Shown here in pieces: positions 39,401-48,372 of a stretch of 64,000 nucleotides of DNA. A program made the position numbers and the translations under genes. Below the pieces are notes generated by a model that saw only the letters and a program-made list of their open reading frames with translations, was not told the DNA's origin and did no database searches. The stretch spans positions 3,782,001 to 3,846,000 of the forward strand of contig JAPFFF010000002.1 of assembly GCA_039105265.1 (NCBI GenBank). Direction: 5' to 3'. Each line of letters starts with the position of its first letter. The first letter of the stretch is position 1. Origin of the DNA: Tritrichomonas musculus. Lineage: Eukaryota > Parabasalia > Tritrichomonadida > Tritrichomonadidae.

Positions 39401-39958
39401 CAAAGTTCCGCAATATCTAATCATGGTGGTTCAATCAACGCTGGTGCAGGAGTATTCGATTGCAATAAATGCGGAAGCATTTACGTTCCAACAATAGCAC
39501 CAGATGCAACACCTTCCGCTTCACCATCAATATCAATTGACACTTCTTCATCAATAGACGAAACAGAAATCCCAACTGCAATTCCGACATCTTCTTCATC
39601 ATCTGGAGCAGTCGGTCCTCCAACTACAAATAAGAGTAACAAGAAGAAGATGAAGACAATTGGAATGATCGCAGGCATTACTGCCGCTATCACAGTTTTG
39701 ATTTGCCTCATCATCATCCTTCTTTGGTTGTTCATCTTCAGAAAGCGTTCTAAGGCCGAAAACAATTCAGATCAAAATGCATCTGAAATGAACGATGAAC
39801 AAATTACTGAAATTTCTGGAATTGATCCAGATGCTGATGACCCAATTTGGGCAGGTACAAACCAAAATAATCCTCTTTTCAATGGTGCAGGAGAAGATAA
39901 CGATGATGGACAAATGATTAATAATGATTTTGAAGAAAGTTGGGGTAACGTTATTTAA
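27434..39958 (+). CDS. giant Pmp-type beta-helix surface protein
   Basis: 4174 residues, one uninterrupted frame. An N-terminal hydrophobic segment (MLAFYLLLCFKIHTNQ) suits a signal peptide. The ectodomain is built of short coils with Cys-x-Phe-x-Asn-Asn and GGA(I/L) signatures, as in chlamydial polymorphic outer membrane proteins and their trichomonad relatives (right-handed beta-helix). Nine longer modules each start with GGGSGxWIA and continue to GGAL.YG.S (near residues 432, 759, 1719, 2156, 2561, 2843, 3149, 3459, 3757). A Ser/Thr/Pro stalk follows (about 4020-4070), then one membrane helix (MIAGITAAITVLICLIII, about 4077-4098), a basic stop (FRKRSK) and an acidic tail of about 65 residues with an NPLF motif. 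A surface adhesin or host-contact role is known for relatives, inferred here. Confidence 0.9.
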   Translation: MLAFYLLLCFKIHTNQIRISDYRLQDGFPINECRSITHNKNEDHWHQYGSEDVINNDPYYIKCDNGGKIVLSGGGISMVRTFKTDIDILPHGLIDVSNANFECFLDEIYASGAMSRRIQLIHFRGSGEHSIYSTSFRFCGISTYEHVNENDNNPDHNEPDNWDPTLIFIEGNSNNIFTHVSFTHPKTGTPQAWALTPVRCIKCISQCNINISNSNFYNATAFEHGAFLYLGTTGDSNISISNFQECFDRHADNNHAIYISTDNTGSVSIKSSIFRDCGKFKNGYVITSYNSKLAFEGNTVEFTDIENCSRCVRCYKKGTFIFNNNNFKNIKPITDGNLGWVSSAIHYEPQGTNNDEEHFELSGNNFMKIEGTNQGRCVYAVIKEERITEVANNFVSECPVGGFCIKFIFNTAIYNLTMNGWEFRNNAGSDTHGGGTGIWIQNTDHDDKFTDPFTLIIKSCVFDNNHCTKKGGALQFGNNEYEDKDKYQMRIEIQLTDCTFRNNVAEEGGGALYISTTYPLTISNCHFINNRSPQNGGAIYIKTDINDFSGTNQHMTIAEITGCEFINNSGNYAHCIYIIDGSQTQILVRQCTFNNNYNPNLAAGSCILSNAIELTVSDSTFENDNLETASGGVNVTSRSTLSVSNSQFIHCTAGNVEKSFGGGIGYCTSVNDDSSRTESIKIERNCIFDGNGGANGVAIGLKPVASFPQISDVTIKNHDLTNWIFFIFFYFETDNQEFELNRITFDRNSFDSGRYSEFGGGTGIWIAESEDVNYIQSFNLCFNDCVFSNNYSPENGGALSYGGSPRLESVELTLNGCRFENNRCDQYYGGACRFETSEPVSIIGCTFINNRAESSTNPGVSGGGAIFFGSTVSAALIHDCIFDNCFAYRGSFIFTNGAMKNISVSECTFQNLQVGQSTSVYIMVDQQVTQFTFDSNTFTGLSCTGPDGGAGLHVLNGDDCEISNCKFINCIGGGIEYTNNNGIIRIPDPSTAQLLFSLCEFNNEQKSHSQDARAIYIANNANVRFNSCSFLGYDQSDKDGAVLKSQSETCTIFYNCSFLALEARSLMNMPKALSVDISSCQFSNCQMGDYLIIAGDAQDFKLDNNTFSDDSKTINIEGKATKATVSYNKFLKCKQTSAIVVNSPSLSLEVFGNTFTECRSDSDGSALRIEDSTHTYIHDCVFTDNNQGSQNDCYTIYTKSNNLEFTDSIIKYTGQYYGSGIKIGRKCIAEITSVQFLNLHRPSAIYYDGAEDRKDNVTLETVVSNCTFDNFKMIGSASLNTASYSVFCFGDNLGVVFTNNTIRNHQLPSSEWAISIGKIEDAIDNCTFEGNTVNSENGGGIGVEFIRANARISDCVFIRNHANISTQSTSGKGGAVKFSKTSIEIENCVFNNNLADYEGGAISIESTSSLIYNCQFTDNHAAQQNFGNNEVNNKMGGAIYYESPTTEEHLLKECIFTKNSAFSNGHAIYINGPGTTVHISDLCQFQDNSQNGGSQIVIDGKATLDFSNSTVSLSEESSFKARGIELMTGSLNAHNTTFSNIQAPDSNGKIEGNAILVNRGNNEATIEYNLFMDCYINNKLSYAVTFNGSRLNFIHNTFDFSSNKGCGCLRVYTTGNIIIEENIFRNANTPSGFSGVLYYEELERLPQSPSTKIRYNTFEKCTSQQTACFKFKWISQDYEFTDNSFQNNVLDNYLGEFDFMGKKINGTFYCGGNSFINNSAKSRYGGGSGLWFQNKPSANEYLLENHFSLFIEDCRFIGNHAIGDNFVDRNCYNGRGGAIQLGWTESMSNIDVSFRNTTFERNIADREGGAISVQVIGYVLIQNCTFNGNLGGHQDSFPQDTKFGGAVFIYPDFPFAAGHYAKIEEGLPWIYSDNITISNSIFKNNSAKDANAIYFKTGEYTDFYITDSQFIDNHNVAYKNYSIVSEAREFIFEKSSFDFANRFESSSSIRTESITTITKSHFHNSCVLDTSMAETIFVDPSVEQITISETIFEDCGVGGNGYNVIKLNSPSAIIKNSVINFTDNSDSGAIINNQPNSKYLACKPIYIYRYCDLYLYGNRFTKSLGNGCFYYKPTFGNKDEENVHIEKNIFEQCIGAASRAMCVELQTSNITFYNNTIQDCSLYQNAYLIEFYLPQIMNEFTLDSIIFRNLETNSPYGGGSGSWFQMRNKRYDLIFRDCTFENNHASYSVKNRGLDNGKGGALQYGWTESISNIDLTIERCHFLNNKADQEGGALCLMIQGNIEITECTFEKNIAGLTDSNEYLGGAIAIFPNYGYKQNIYTESVNIAHCTFKENLGHNANAIFVQDGSHTNIAISDKCQFIDNTNESSQHACVMVEARELEIDDCNFEFTFKNTSCNAIDTNATNLLLNSVVFRRCVLPGKAGNALVIRAATTTSIINNCQFIDSGNNQQGSVIYTEAASFEYTRNIIDFPDFEFSDRGMYIPNICKFHLSDSTFHHCRFSQQNNGAAFLYEGKRSTGHTEDIVLENVTFNNNSSPYASCFFMKPLLTIPVLKDLTIKNHQHAGNFVLVIVFPTNLRKDITLERCTFDNNLYDKATDAKPDCGGSGLWIAPAQFSPGYKDSFHLIFNQCKFLRNRNNLRGGALSYGYSNTLRYIFLDFNTCTFEDNTCDGQFGGALSVNGSVPVTISKCVFKGNKAVSAINKGHCIYADRRARVVISESSFIDNGLYNYIATNNFRETSGFSIIQCSGAQLDMNNCNMSFTDPSITNSRFIDIDYCSTVNLVNSTFTNCSAGTLWGGAIHLNKETLTITDEQITIDSCIFDNNDAGNGCSILLNTSSVPIVNNLTFRNQPKGKFVFAVFFIAFRDECTIENTVFENSTSSGEDGGGSAMWVANQEEISHGRPFELTFSKCIWRNNAATKRGGAIHYGNSKTLVGVQMTFEKCQFLNNHAKEEGGAVSLVTKSPIVFSDCVFSGNYVESKTRAGILTEGTKGGSISVNSKTPLVQITSCSFTNETSDQGNAIFIHSNVQACLISLCTFKNCGKMGTAIVTETPEFMFLNSEVIFDRRLQACRAIEIRTIAVTTISKSTFRNCYTENIGAGIYLNNTLQSEEQEDFTLEDTVFDACQAITDGCAFFLNVSSSPVIRGLTIQNHKFDINTSVILNYYDFQDLFTLFDCTFRSNSYQNTRQQDGGGSAIFIANGMKSSYESSYRISFVGCTWTKNSGGYGGAFSSGIHTLHDDTELSFERCTFTDNYADYDDGGALFLKTKQMIFFDDCTFSKNRCHNPENLENKCGGAIYIVSCSNLVLTATTFAENYAYNGNAIWVEDIPTAEITDCTFNSNNDGRVGAQIASKSAELIIRDTTFEFNPKKAQARGIEILLKCQSTFANCQFSYCNATGNQGNGWGGAIHILNNDASINRTESLTLESCIFDKCDANNGAVIQGTISCNPTFKKCTISNCGSQIAGHFIIAIFFDQLQQFVTIDECTFLGNYFKGTSSSDAGGIGFWIAHQTGLDADSLSIKFLNCHFISNHAAKNGGVLGYGNSPRLKNISLTFEGCTFNDNVCDGGQGGALYIQIERAFTVTGCHFISNKCNGANTRGSAIYMESPSELCSIRDSTFESGQAIDGAIYAQSVTNNLAISDCKFINCASSTTGSAIYSAAGIFNIHSCDIIFEETSTIQCRGIFVKDKADVTISQVNLINCKSSGTGGGLNIDFTTGNREESLLINTCLIDNADGTNGCAAMINTNFAPDIDGLTIRNCTSGRYVFCIFFTTYVYEAKIKNCIFENNEFANNAYPPIPDGGGSGVWIANNGIRDDDKEKHLIFEGCTWLNNRVKDNSALKYGGGFSLGTSPTTKITELEFKSCRFINNFASERGGGLYLATSLPVTINNCLFDGNEAEEGSSIYTETTSNVTIQYTQMVRGKTTSNGAAFIKSSQQLNMLNVTFTENTGGSPSSLYLENEGTAVIENCNFDFTRTSEQYQIRLAGESSSASITFRMGCFIHKGSDSGNTHIYSTHKGQINLPAGNCFDSSQSSAISNHGGSINAGAGVFDCNKCGSIYVPTIAPDATPSASPSISIDTSSSIDETEIPTAIPTSSSSSGAVGPPTTNKSNKKKMKTIGMIAGITAAITVLICLIIILLWLFIFRKRSKAENNSDQNASEMNDEQITEISGIDPDADDPIWAGTNQNNPLFNGAGEDNDDGQMINNDFEESWGNVI

Positions 39959-40026
39959 GTTCATCATTTGATGAAAAATTTCATTAGTTTTTTTTAAAAA
40001 ACCCATAATTAATAATAATATCATAT

Positions 40027-40059
<33 letters not shown>
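39959..40059. other. 3' flank of the Pmp-like gene with a 27-bp T-run
   Basis: The poly-T tract (40033-40059) ends exactly where the ATAGGTGGGCCAC terminal repeat of the next element begins, and a T-run of nine or more also follows that element's right end. Confidence 0.5.
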
Positions 40060-42635
40060 ATAGGTGGGCCACCAATGAATTTTTATAACTTTTGCACCAT
40101 TGGCAGGGTTGCTTATCGATATTATCCGATAACGGTTATGATCGTCCAATGAATATCGATATTATCTGATAAACTTTCGATGACAGATAAATATCGATAA
40201 ATGAAAATTTTTATCGATAAATTTTTTATCTGATTAAAATTTTGGATCCGATAACTACCGATAAATATAACTTTTTAGAAAGAACTAATAATTGGATTTT
40301 TAAAATTTAAGCGCATAATGTTTTTTTTCTTTGTTTATAATGTTTTTTAATAAAAAAATATAAAAATAATTCTTGATGTTATAAAATATTTATCATCAGA
40401 AAGTTTTATTTTTTCTAAAGAAAAGTGAGTTACCAATAAATTTATATTTTATATAAAATATTATTGTTGAAAAAAAATAATTATACTTGCTATTTCGGTG
40501 GATATATAAAATATAAAAAATTCGGTATTTCGATTCAAAAGTAGTCAACACAATGAAATTCATTAATTTACCTGAAGAAAGTGTATTTTTCGCCACTTGT
40601 GGCTTATTACAAGTGTTTTTTGAGGTTAATCATTGATTAATAATAGCATTGCTAATAAATCAATACTTTAATATTTCCATTATGTTGTATTGGTAATACT
40701 TCATAATATTTTTTGCTATCATCCATCAATTTAATGCTTTTTACTTTAAATATATGCAATTAAAGAAAAAATAGTAATAATATTTTTAAATTCTTATTTG
40801 TTATTATTTGTTGTTTTTTAATGCTTTAACTTAGTAAAATCAATGTTTAACACGAGGCTCAATCAAATCAGTAATGATTTATATTTTTTTATCGATGTTT
40901 ATAAATAAAAAATGCATTATAGTTATTTTATCGATAAATATCAATAAAAATTGAAGGACTATTTAAAATTTATCGATATTTATCGATAAATATTTTACAA
41001 TTTATCGGATCATGAGACCATTTATCGGACGGTTATCATCCGATAAGACCATTTATCGGACGGTTAGAAAAACGTATTTATCGATAGTCATCATTCATCG
41101 GACGGTTTTTTATCGATATTATCGGATTATCGATAATCATCCGATGACCAATAAAACGGTTTATCGATAAGCATCCCTGACCATTGGATAGATTACATAT
41201 AATAATAAAATAAAATATTAATTATAGTTCATAAATATTAAAGATAAAGTTTTTATGAAAAATTTAAATTTTCATATTTTTTTTGTAAACTATTCAAATA
41301 GTATAGATAAAATCTTTCAAAAATATTTGAAATAATTTTCTCAAAATTAAAAGAATTTAAAAAGATCATTCAATTTATATAAGAAAATTTCATTTATTAA
41401 GAATAAAAATATCTATTTTAATTTTGAATTAATTGTTTAATTTAATTTTGTTTAAAGTTATATCTTGTTGATTATAATCAAAGACAAAATATAAAAAGAA
41501 ATAAATGATTTTTTCTATACAAAAAATTTTGAATATAACAAATGAAGCATGTTATAAAAATTCGTTTTGAAAAAGTTAGAAATAATCAATTATTTGATTA
41601 TAATGATTTTGAAAATTTATTAGTATATGATTTATTATAAATATTTTAAAATATTATTTACTATTATATTTATGTTTATAATATTATAATAAAAATATAT
41701 TATGTTTATTTCTATTTAAATTGCTATATTTATAATTTTTATTAAAACTTAGTTTTTTTTTGAAATTTTAAAAATTCAAATAAATATAAAATATTTTTAA
41801 TTTTGATTATCTTTGCTTTTTAAATTTAAAATGAAATATCTCATTTATATATATTTAAAATATATTATTTTATAATGTAAATATAATATTAATATAGATT
41901 AATTTAATTTTAAATTAAGATATTGCATTTTCTAAAAATCTCAAAATTTCAATAAGGGTAAAAATATAAAAAATATTTGAAAGCTATTTTTATAAATTGA
42001 GAGAAAATTGAATAAAAAAAAGCTGATTTTAATTTTTTATGATTTTTTAATAAAGGTCCAATATTCTGGGACATATATCTAATTTTAATTTAGCTTTATT
42101 TATACCAAATTTATTGTTTGACCGTTTATAATTTCTTACCAAGTGGCTCCAAAATTGAATAATTCCGTTAACTAATTCAACTTTTTGAATATGTTTTCCC
42201 AACTAACCTTTATCTTTGAAGTTATGTTATAACTAACTATATCAATAAAAAGCCTGGGCGATGAAGAAACTAAATATCAAAAAAGAAAACATTCAATTTT
42301 TTTATATACTTCTGAAAATTAAAAATACCTTTTATTTTAACTTTTTAGAGAAATCTATTTATTATTTTATATTGTTTCCAGATCATTCTTGATGTATGAC
42401 ATAGATAATATCATATAATAATAGAAATATGTATTTTAATTCATTTGAACTTGTGATATTGCATATCATGTATTAAAAAAAAAGTTGATGAATATTAGCT
42501 CAAAACTTAATTTAACAACTGCATCCTATCATATATATGTTATATAAATATATATTATGAAATTGCTGAATAATTCTTAAAATTAGAAGAAAAAAAGAAC
42601 TTTTTTAAAGTCAAAAAAAAAAGTGGCCCACCTAT
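40060..42635. mobile_element. possible element with GTGGGCCAC ends, interrupted by a hAT-like element
   Basis: The 13 bases ATAGGTGGGCCAC at 40060-40072 recur inverted at 42623-42635. Both sides are flanked by T-runs, so the target duplication cannot be told (8 or 9 T both fit). Without the inserted hAT-like element the unit would be about 1.5 kb, AT-rich and gene-free. A GC-rich inverted pair of this length in such DNA is unlikely by chance, but the family is unknown. Confidence 0.45.
40104..41179. mobile_element. hAT-like non-autonomous element
   Basis: 1076 bp. Left end CAGGGTTGCTTATCGATA, right end the inverted form (TATCGATAAGCATCCCTG), with an exact 8-bp target duplication ACCATTGG at 40096-40103 and 41180-41187. 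CAGGG-type ends and 8 bp are hAT traits. The ends are packed with repeats of TTATCGATA and TTATCGGACGGTTA, likely transposase binding sites. The centre is plain AT-rich DNA without a transposase. It is inserted in the 40060-42635 unit. Confidence 0.85.
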
Positions 42636-42816
42636 TTTTTTTTTATTTCTTTAATAAAAAAGTTATAAATATTATATTTATTTAAAATAAATCATTTTTC
42701 CAAAAACTATTTTCATAGTACTTATGTAAAAAAATATTTATATATAGACCACTACAAGCCAAATAAATTTCTTTTATTTGAAATTAAATTGATATTAATA
42801 TATTTTTGCTCCAATA

Positions 42817-43671
42817 ATAAATCTACAGTTTTAATATCTGTTTGATCTTTCTGTTTAATATTGAGATATATATATTTTAAAATTTATGCAAATTTTTTTC
42901 TGAAAAAGTTGATAATTTCATTCAAAAAATATCAGTTTTATTAAAATGATTTATAATTCGATAATTATGAATACGATTATTATGAAATTATAATAAAGTA
43001 ATTATATCAAGTTTATGAATAAGTGTACAAAATATTATAAGAAAATTGGCGCTACGTTTTTAGAAAAATAACATTATAAATTGATAGAGTTTTAATGGTT
43101 GAGGACAAATTATTCTGTTTAACGATTAATAATTGAATAAAATTGTTTTTTTTATAATTCATTAGCCAATTATTAAAAAAACGCAATGTTAAAAGGGCCA
43201 TATTAGTTATTATCATATTTATTTTATATTTCAACGCGATTTAAATGTATCTAAAAAAATAATCATTATTGATACGAATATATAAAAAAATTTTATCTAA
43301 ATTGTTTCAAATCTCATGCATATATATACATTCAAGTGCCATCATTTTGTGGATAATTAAAATAATCATTGAAATTGGTTTGAACGAATATTATAAAATC
43401 ATTTTAAATTAAGATGACCTTTATTTAAAACGTAGCGCCAATTTTCTTATAATATTTTGTACACTTATTCATAAACTTGATATAATTACTTTATTATAAT
43501 TTCATAATAATCGTATTCATAATTATCGAATTATAAATCATTTTAATAAAACTGATATTTTTTGAATAAAAATATCAACTTTTTCAGAAAAAAAATTTAC
43601 ATAAATTTTAAAATATATATATCTCAATATTAAACAGAAAGATCAAACAGATATTAAAACTGTAGATTTAT
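42817..43671. mobile_element. foldback element with 244-bp arms
   Basis: Arms 42817-43060 and 43427-43671 are near-identical inverted copies. Outer ends begin ATAAATCTACAG and inner ends finish GGCGCTACGTTTT, with a 366-bp AT-rich centre. Flanks GCTCCAATA and GCTTCAATT match 7 of 9, a plausible aged target duplication of 8-9 bp. No gene inside. Confidence 0.65.
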
Positions 43672-43935
43672 GCTTCAATTTAAAAATTATTTTTATTATT
43701 AATAAAATATGATAAAGTATTTTTCACGCTTCTCACAATTTTGAATGGTTTATATTTTGGCTTACAGTGCTCTTTATATATCAAATTATTTTTAAAAATA
43801 CAAATATCGCAAAATTCACAAGACGAAAATAAAATCAAATCATTAATAGCAATTATAAAGTATTATTTGAACTATATTTTTAATGGCGATCCAAAATTTT
43901 GGGCCAAAATTGCTTTGCAGTTGTTATGAATTTTC

Positions 43936-45121
43936 AGAGGTATTCATGTTAAGTGACTTAACGTCTTTTTGAATTTTTCTAATCTCATTATTTCCATCAA
44001 TATTAAGTTATATGCATTCAGATCAATAATTTTTAATTGGTTGCTCGATATAATCATTTTAAGAATGTCTTACACTGTATATTTTATAAAAATTTTAATC
44101 TGATATATCTTTAATATTTCATTCAATCTTTATGATTTTTGAAAATTCCAAATATATTTATATTAATACACATAAGATTAATTAAATTATTAGATTTTTC
44201 AAATTAAATTAGATTTATAAACAGAAATAAAAAGAAATTAAAATTTTTTTCATATATAAACTTATCATATCTTTTTTTTCAGCCTAGAATTTTATAAAAT
44301 ACTTTTCCATATGATATTGTATTATATGTATTAATGCATATGTTGGTGCTTAAGATATTTATACGCTTAATTTTGAGAAAAAATGGTTTTGATTTTAATG
44401 GCTTATTTTAATGGTGTAAAATGTCATAAAAAGAGTTTAAAAATATGTATTTCAAGAAATAAGAAAGTATTCAAGTATATTTATCACTAAACATATTTAT
44501 TTTATTTTGAATATTATTATATTTTATTTTTTATTGTTAAATTAAATTATTAATCAAGATATATTAATTGATTAATTTAAAATATATTAATTCAATATTT
44601 ATTTTATTTCATTCAATATATAAACTAATCATGTATTCAAAAAAATAATCGTAATTTCAATAATAAATCTTTATTCAAATTATAATTATGAATTTATCTT
44701 ATTATTCAATAAAATAAACCATATTATATATATATAAATATAATATAAAACATTACATAAAAAATATATAAGATAATATACATAAAATATATTAAAATAT
44801 TATATAAATAAATCGGTAGAAATAAAAAATTAAATTATTTCAATTTTAAAATAATCCTTTGAAATATTACTCCATTTTTATTGAAATATTTTCTTTCAAA
44901 AGAAACAACTTTTGTTAATGATATTCAAAATTGAGAATTTAATTTCTCTAACAAAAGTTCTCCATAGCCATTTAGTCATAGAAATATGATTTATATTAAT
45001 ATCTCGAAATCAAACGTATAAAACATTATATACTTTCTATTATAGCATAAATATAAAATATTTAAAATAATATTTAATTATCTATCAAATTTCTAGGCTA
45101 GATCTCTTCATGAATACCTCT
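43936..45121. mobile_element. hAT-like non-autonomous element
   Basis: 1186 bp. Ends AGAGGTATTCATG and the inverted CATGAATACCTCT, with an exact 8-bp duplication GAATTTTC at 43928-43935 and 45122-45129. The repeats read CAGAGG if one base is added on each side, giving the common hAT-type start. The interior is AT-rich and has no transposase. Confidence 0.7.
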
Positions 45122-45505
45122 GAATTTTCATTGTTTATTGTTTCTATTTAACTCATCAAATAACGATATACAGCAAATATTTCTTGAGAATTATCAATTT
45201 TTATTAGGTATATTTATATAAATTTATGATAATTCTTGTTTATGTCCAATCCATTAATAAGATATCTTCAAAATTAAATATCTGAAAAAAATTTCAAAAT
45301 CGAGAAAACTAGATAAAATAGCAACCAATTTTTGGTATTAGTTTAATATTAATTAAAATTCACCAGAAAAATTACACTTACAATCTATTTTTATTCAAAA
45401 AAAAAAAAATTATTTTGAGTGTCCCCCCATATATTTTACATGCATCAGAAAGAAGAAGCATCACTCTATAATTTCATTCAATGATATTTTTTAAATAAGC
45501 TCAAT
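45122..45505. other. AT-rich gap between two elements
   Basis: Contains a short C-run (45423-45428) and the left target duplication of the next element (AAGCTCAAT, 45497-45505). Nothing else recognised. Confidence 0.4.
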
Positions 45506-46203
45506 GGGAAATCGTAATCGCCCGTGGCGGTTTAGGTCAATATTGACCTTGTATCGTACCATAGAAAAAAAGTCTGGAACTTTTTTGCACTTTTGCAAAA
45601 AAAAGCATGGGTAGCTACCCATGGTTTTTTCTATATAAAAAAAATATAAATAGAATATTTTTTTATAGTCTAAAATCGATATTATTATGAGCCTTGGCTT
45701 ATAAACAAGAAAGGACAAATATTTTATATACTAATAAAAGTTCTATTGATTACTTTATAACAGAGAAAATCAAAATTTTAATCTAAATATTATATGAATA
45801 TTTTATATTGTGTAAACAAATGCACAATCCAAAGGCTTAAAAATAAATATAAAACCGTATTACTCAAAATTAATTAACTACCTTTTAACTTTAAAAGTAT
45901 ATGATTTCCAATATCAATGATATTGGCGAAAAGTTGGAATTTACGTAATTATATACATCAAAATAATAAAATGATGGTGTTAAAAATATTTGCGCTTTCT
46001 TGTTTATATGCGAATGCTCATAATAATATCAATTTTAGACTAATAAAAAAATATTCGGTTTATATTTTTTTTATTTAGAAAAAACCATGAGTAGCTACCC
46101 ATGCTTTTTTTTGCAAAAGCGCAAAAAAGTTCCAGACTTTTTTTCTATGGTACGATACAAGGTCAATATTGACCTAAACCGCCACGGGCGATTACGATTT
46201 CCC
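45506..46203. mobile_element. Mutator-like foldback element
   Basis: 698 bp with about 220-bp inverted arms (45506-45725 and 45985-46203) of very high identity, ends GGGAAATCG...CGATTTCCC and an exact 9-bp duplication AAGCTCAAT (45497-45505, 46204-46212). Each arm carries a perfect 14-bp palindrome GGTCAATATTGACC, and the left arm an 18-bp one (CATGGGTAGCTACCCATG). No transposase. Nine-base duplication and G-rich ends match the foldback at 507-2492, but the sequences differ. Confidence 0.8.
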
Positions 46204-46212
46204 AAGCTCAAT

Positions 46213-46670
46213 TTATCAATCTTTTCATTATTAAAACAAAAGGTATTTACACTCTTTTTCTTTGAATTTTTTTATAGGGAAAAGAATTTGAATTTGAAGT
46301 ATTTTTTTATAATAATTATGCATTTTATTACCTCATAATAATGAAAAAATAAATATTTATTAAAACTATCTTGTATATCAGTTAATAATATTTATATAGT
46401 AGAATTATATAAAAAATTATATTATTATATTAATAAGAAATTGAGATATAGTAAATTTAATTAGGTTGAATTTGAAAATAAAAAAAATGTAAATCATACA
46501 ATTATGAAATATGCAAATATCTTTATAATTAATAAGTAATATCATTGATATTTTTGCATATATAATAATATAAACATATGTAAGCATTAAATAATTAATA
46601 AATAAGAGATCTACCGAAAAAACCGGAGAGTTAAAAAAAAAAAATCAGATCAATTAAATCATTTTATACC
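46213..46670. other. AT-rich gap, nothing recognised
   Basis: No gene or repeat pair with duplications found. It ends with the left target duplication (TTTATACC, 46663-46670) of the following element. Confidence 0.4.
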
Positions 46671-47582
46671 AAAGGTAACTCGATTTGGCGGTTATTGAAT
46701 TTTCTTACTTTGCATTACAAATATAATAATTAATTAGTATATTATATTTAAACCATTTTTCATTAGATAGGAATAAGATCTATCGTAGGAAAATTTGTAT
46801 ATTTGTATTTTAAAAATTTAATTGAAAAATCGAGGTTTTTGAATTTAAACGTATAAGATGAATTCAAATCCTTATTTTAAAATTTGAGAGAAAGTGATAA
46901 AATAAGGATTTTCTTCTTTCATTTTTAGATTTTCGATTCTAAGGGGAAAATATGTTTAAATATAGAAAATATATGATATATAAAATTAATAATATTTCTA
47001 CTTTCTTAAAATATTAATGTCTTAATGATCATTTTTTATTCATTGATCATTGAATATTGAATGAGTATTGAAAATTGAATGTTATAGTTTTTATCTAATC
47101 AATATTGGATAAATTCATAAAATAATTTGTTTACTTAAAAAGTTTAAAAAAATTTCATCGTGTAGTTTTTCTAATTCAAAAATTAAATAATTACTCAAAA
47201 ACTCTCAAATGATTTCAATAATCTATAACAAAAAATAAAATTAAAAAAAATTTTTTTCTACATATTTTTTTATTTTTCATTTTGACTAAACCCTACGATA
47301 CTTTTTTAATTTGTTTATATCTTTAAAATCCTTTTTTGATGTGTAATATATTCATCCATAGAGTTCATATGAAACGATCTTTTAAGAAAGAAATATGTTG
47401 AGAGAATATCAATAAACCAATTAGCTTGAAACCTAAAGGGTCGAAAATCTTATCAAAACAAATTTATGCTTAATATCAAAAAGAAAGTTTATAAGTTTTT
47501 GGGAAAAAATAATCCGATACCATTCTAGAGTTCTTTTTTATTTTTTGGTAACGTACAAAAATAACCGTTTCGATTTACCTTT
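46671..47582. mobile_element. AAAGGT-ended non-autonomous element, 8-bp duplication
   Basis: 912 bp. The left end AAAGGTAACTCGA followed by GGCGGTTATT pairs with the right end, whose reverse complement reads AAAGGTAAATCGA then CGGTTATT. Exact 8-bp duplication TTTATACC at 46663-46670 and 47583-47590. The same end style (AAAGGGTTCGACTTTTGGCG) occurs on the element at 52064-53014, so the two belong to one family. No gene inside. Confidence 0.7.
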
Positions 47583-48372
47583 TTTATACCATTATTTATT
47601 TGTATGAAAAATATCTGATTAGGTCATATACGATCGAAAATAATTTTAATTAAAATCATTCAATTTTGAATTTTTAAGGGTGTAGTATGAACACTAATAT
47701 CTGGATAAATAAGTAGTATATAACTATTATATTATATAATCAATGATTATGATTTTTTAAACATAAAATATTATGTTATTAAATAAAAAACAATTTTTTA
47801 TTATTGTATATTTATAAAACATTAATTGAATTAATAATTGCTTTTTTGAATAAATAAAAAAGGAATTATTTGAAAAAAAAATTGAATTATTCATTTTTCA
47901 AATGAGAATATCTCATTAAAAATTAAATATAGAATTGTTTAAATATCCATATATCCAGATGTTATTTCAATAAAATAAAAATAGATTGTAAAAGAATCAA
48001 AATTATAATTTTCTGGAAAATGAAGATAATATAAGCAAGATGTGATCATGCAATATTTTATTTATTTATATGAAAAAATATTATAAAATCAAATTTTTAA
48101 TATAAGTATTCATATAAAAGTTATCTATTATAAATTCATGTTTTTTTAAAGCGCTTTGAAATTTTGTTACAAATGAATTAAAATTGATTAATAAAAAAAC
48201 TTTTTTTAAAATAGAATAAAAAAAAAAATCTCTCTGTCAGATTAAACTTCTTTGTGAGTAAAAAGAATAATGCCGCTTTATAATTTCATTCATCAAAAAT
48301 TGAATGACTACATAGATCTACAAATAGTCCGTTAATCAAGAAAAATTGAAAAACAATGTAGTCCTTCAATAT
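47583..48372. other. AT-rich gap, nothing recognised
   Basis: Holds the right target duplication of the preceding element and a palindrome AAAGCGCTTT near 48148. No gene seen. Confidence 0.4.

Noticed and set aside
45530-45718. Open frame giving a Lys/Phe-rich peptide, found again in the other arm near 46087
   Set aside because: The same peptide appears from both arms because they are inverted copies of one transposon end; it is not a gene.
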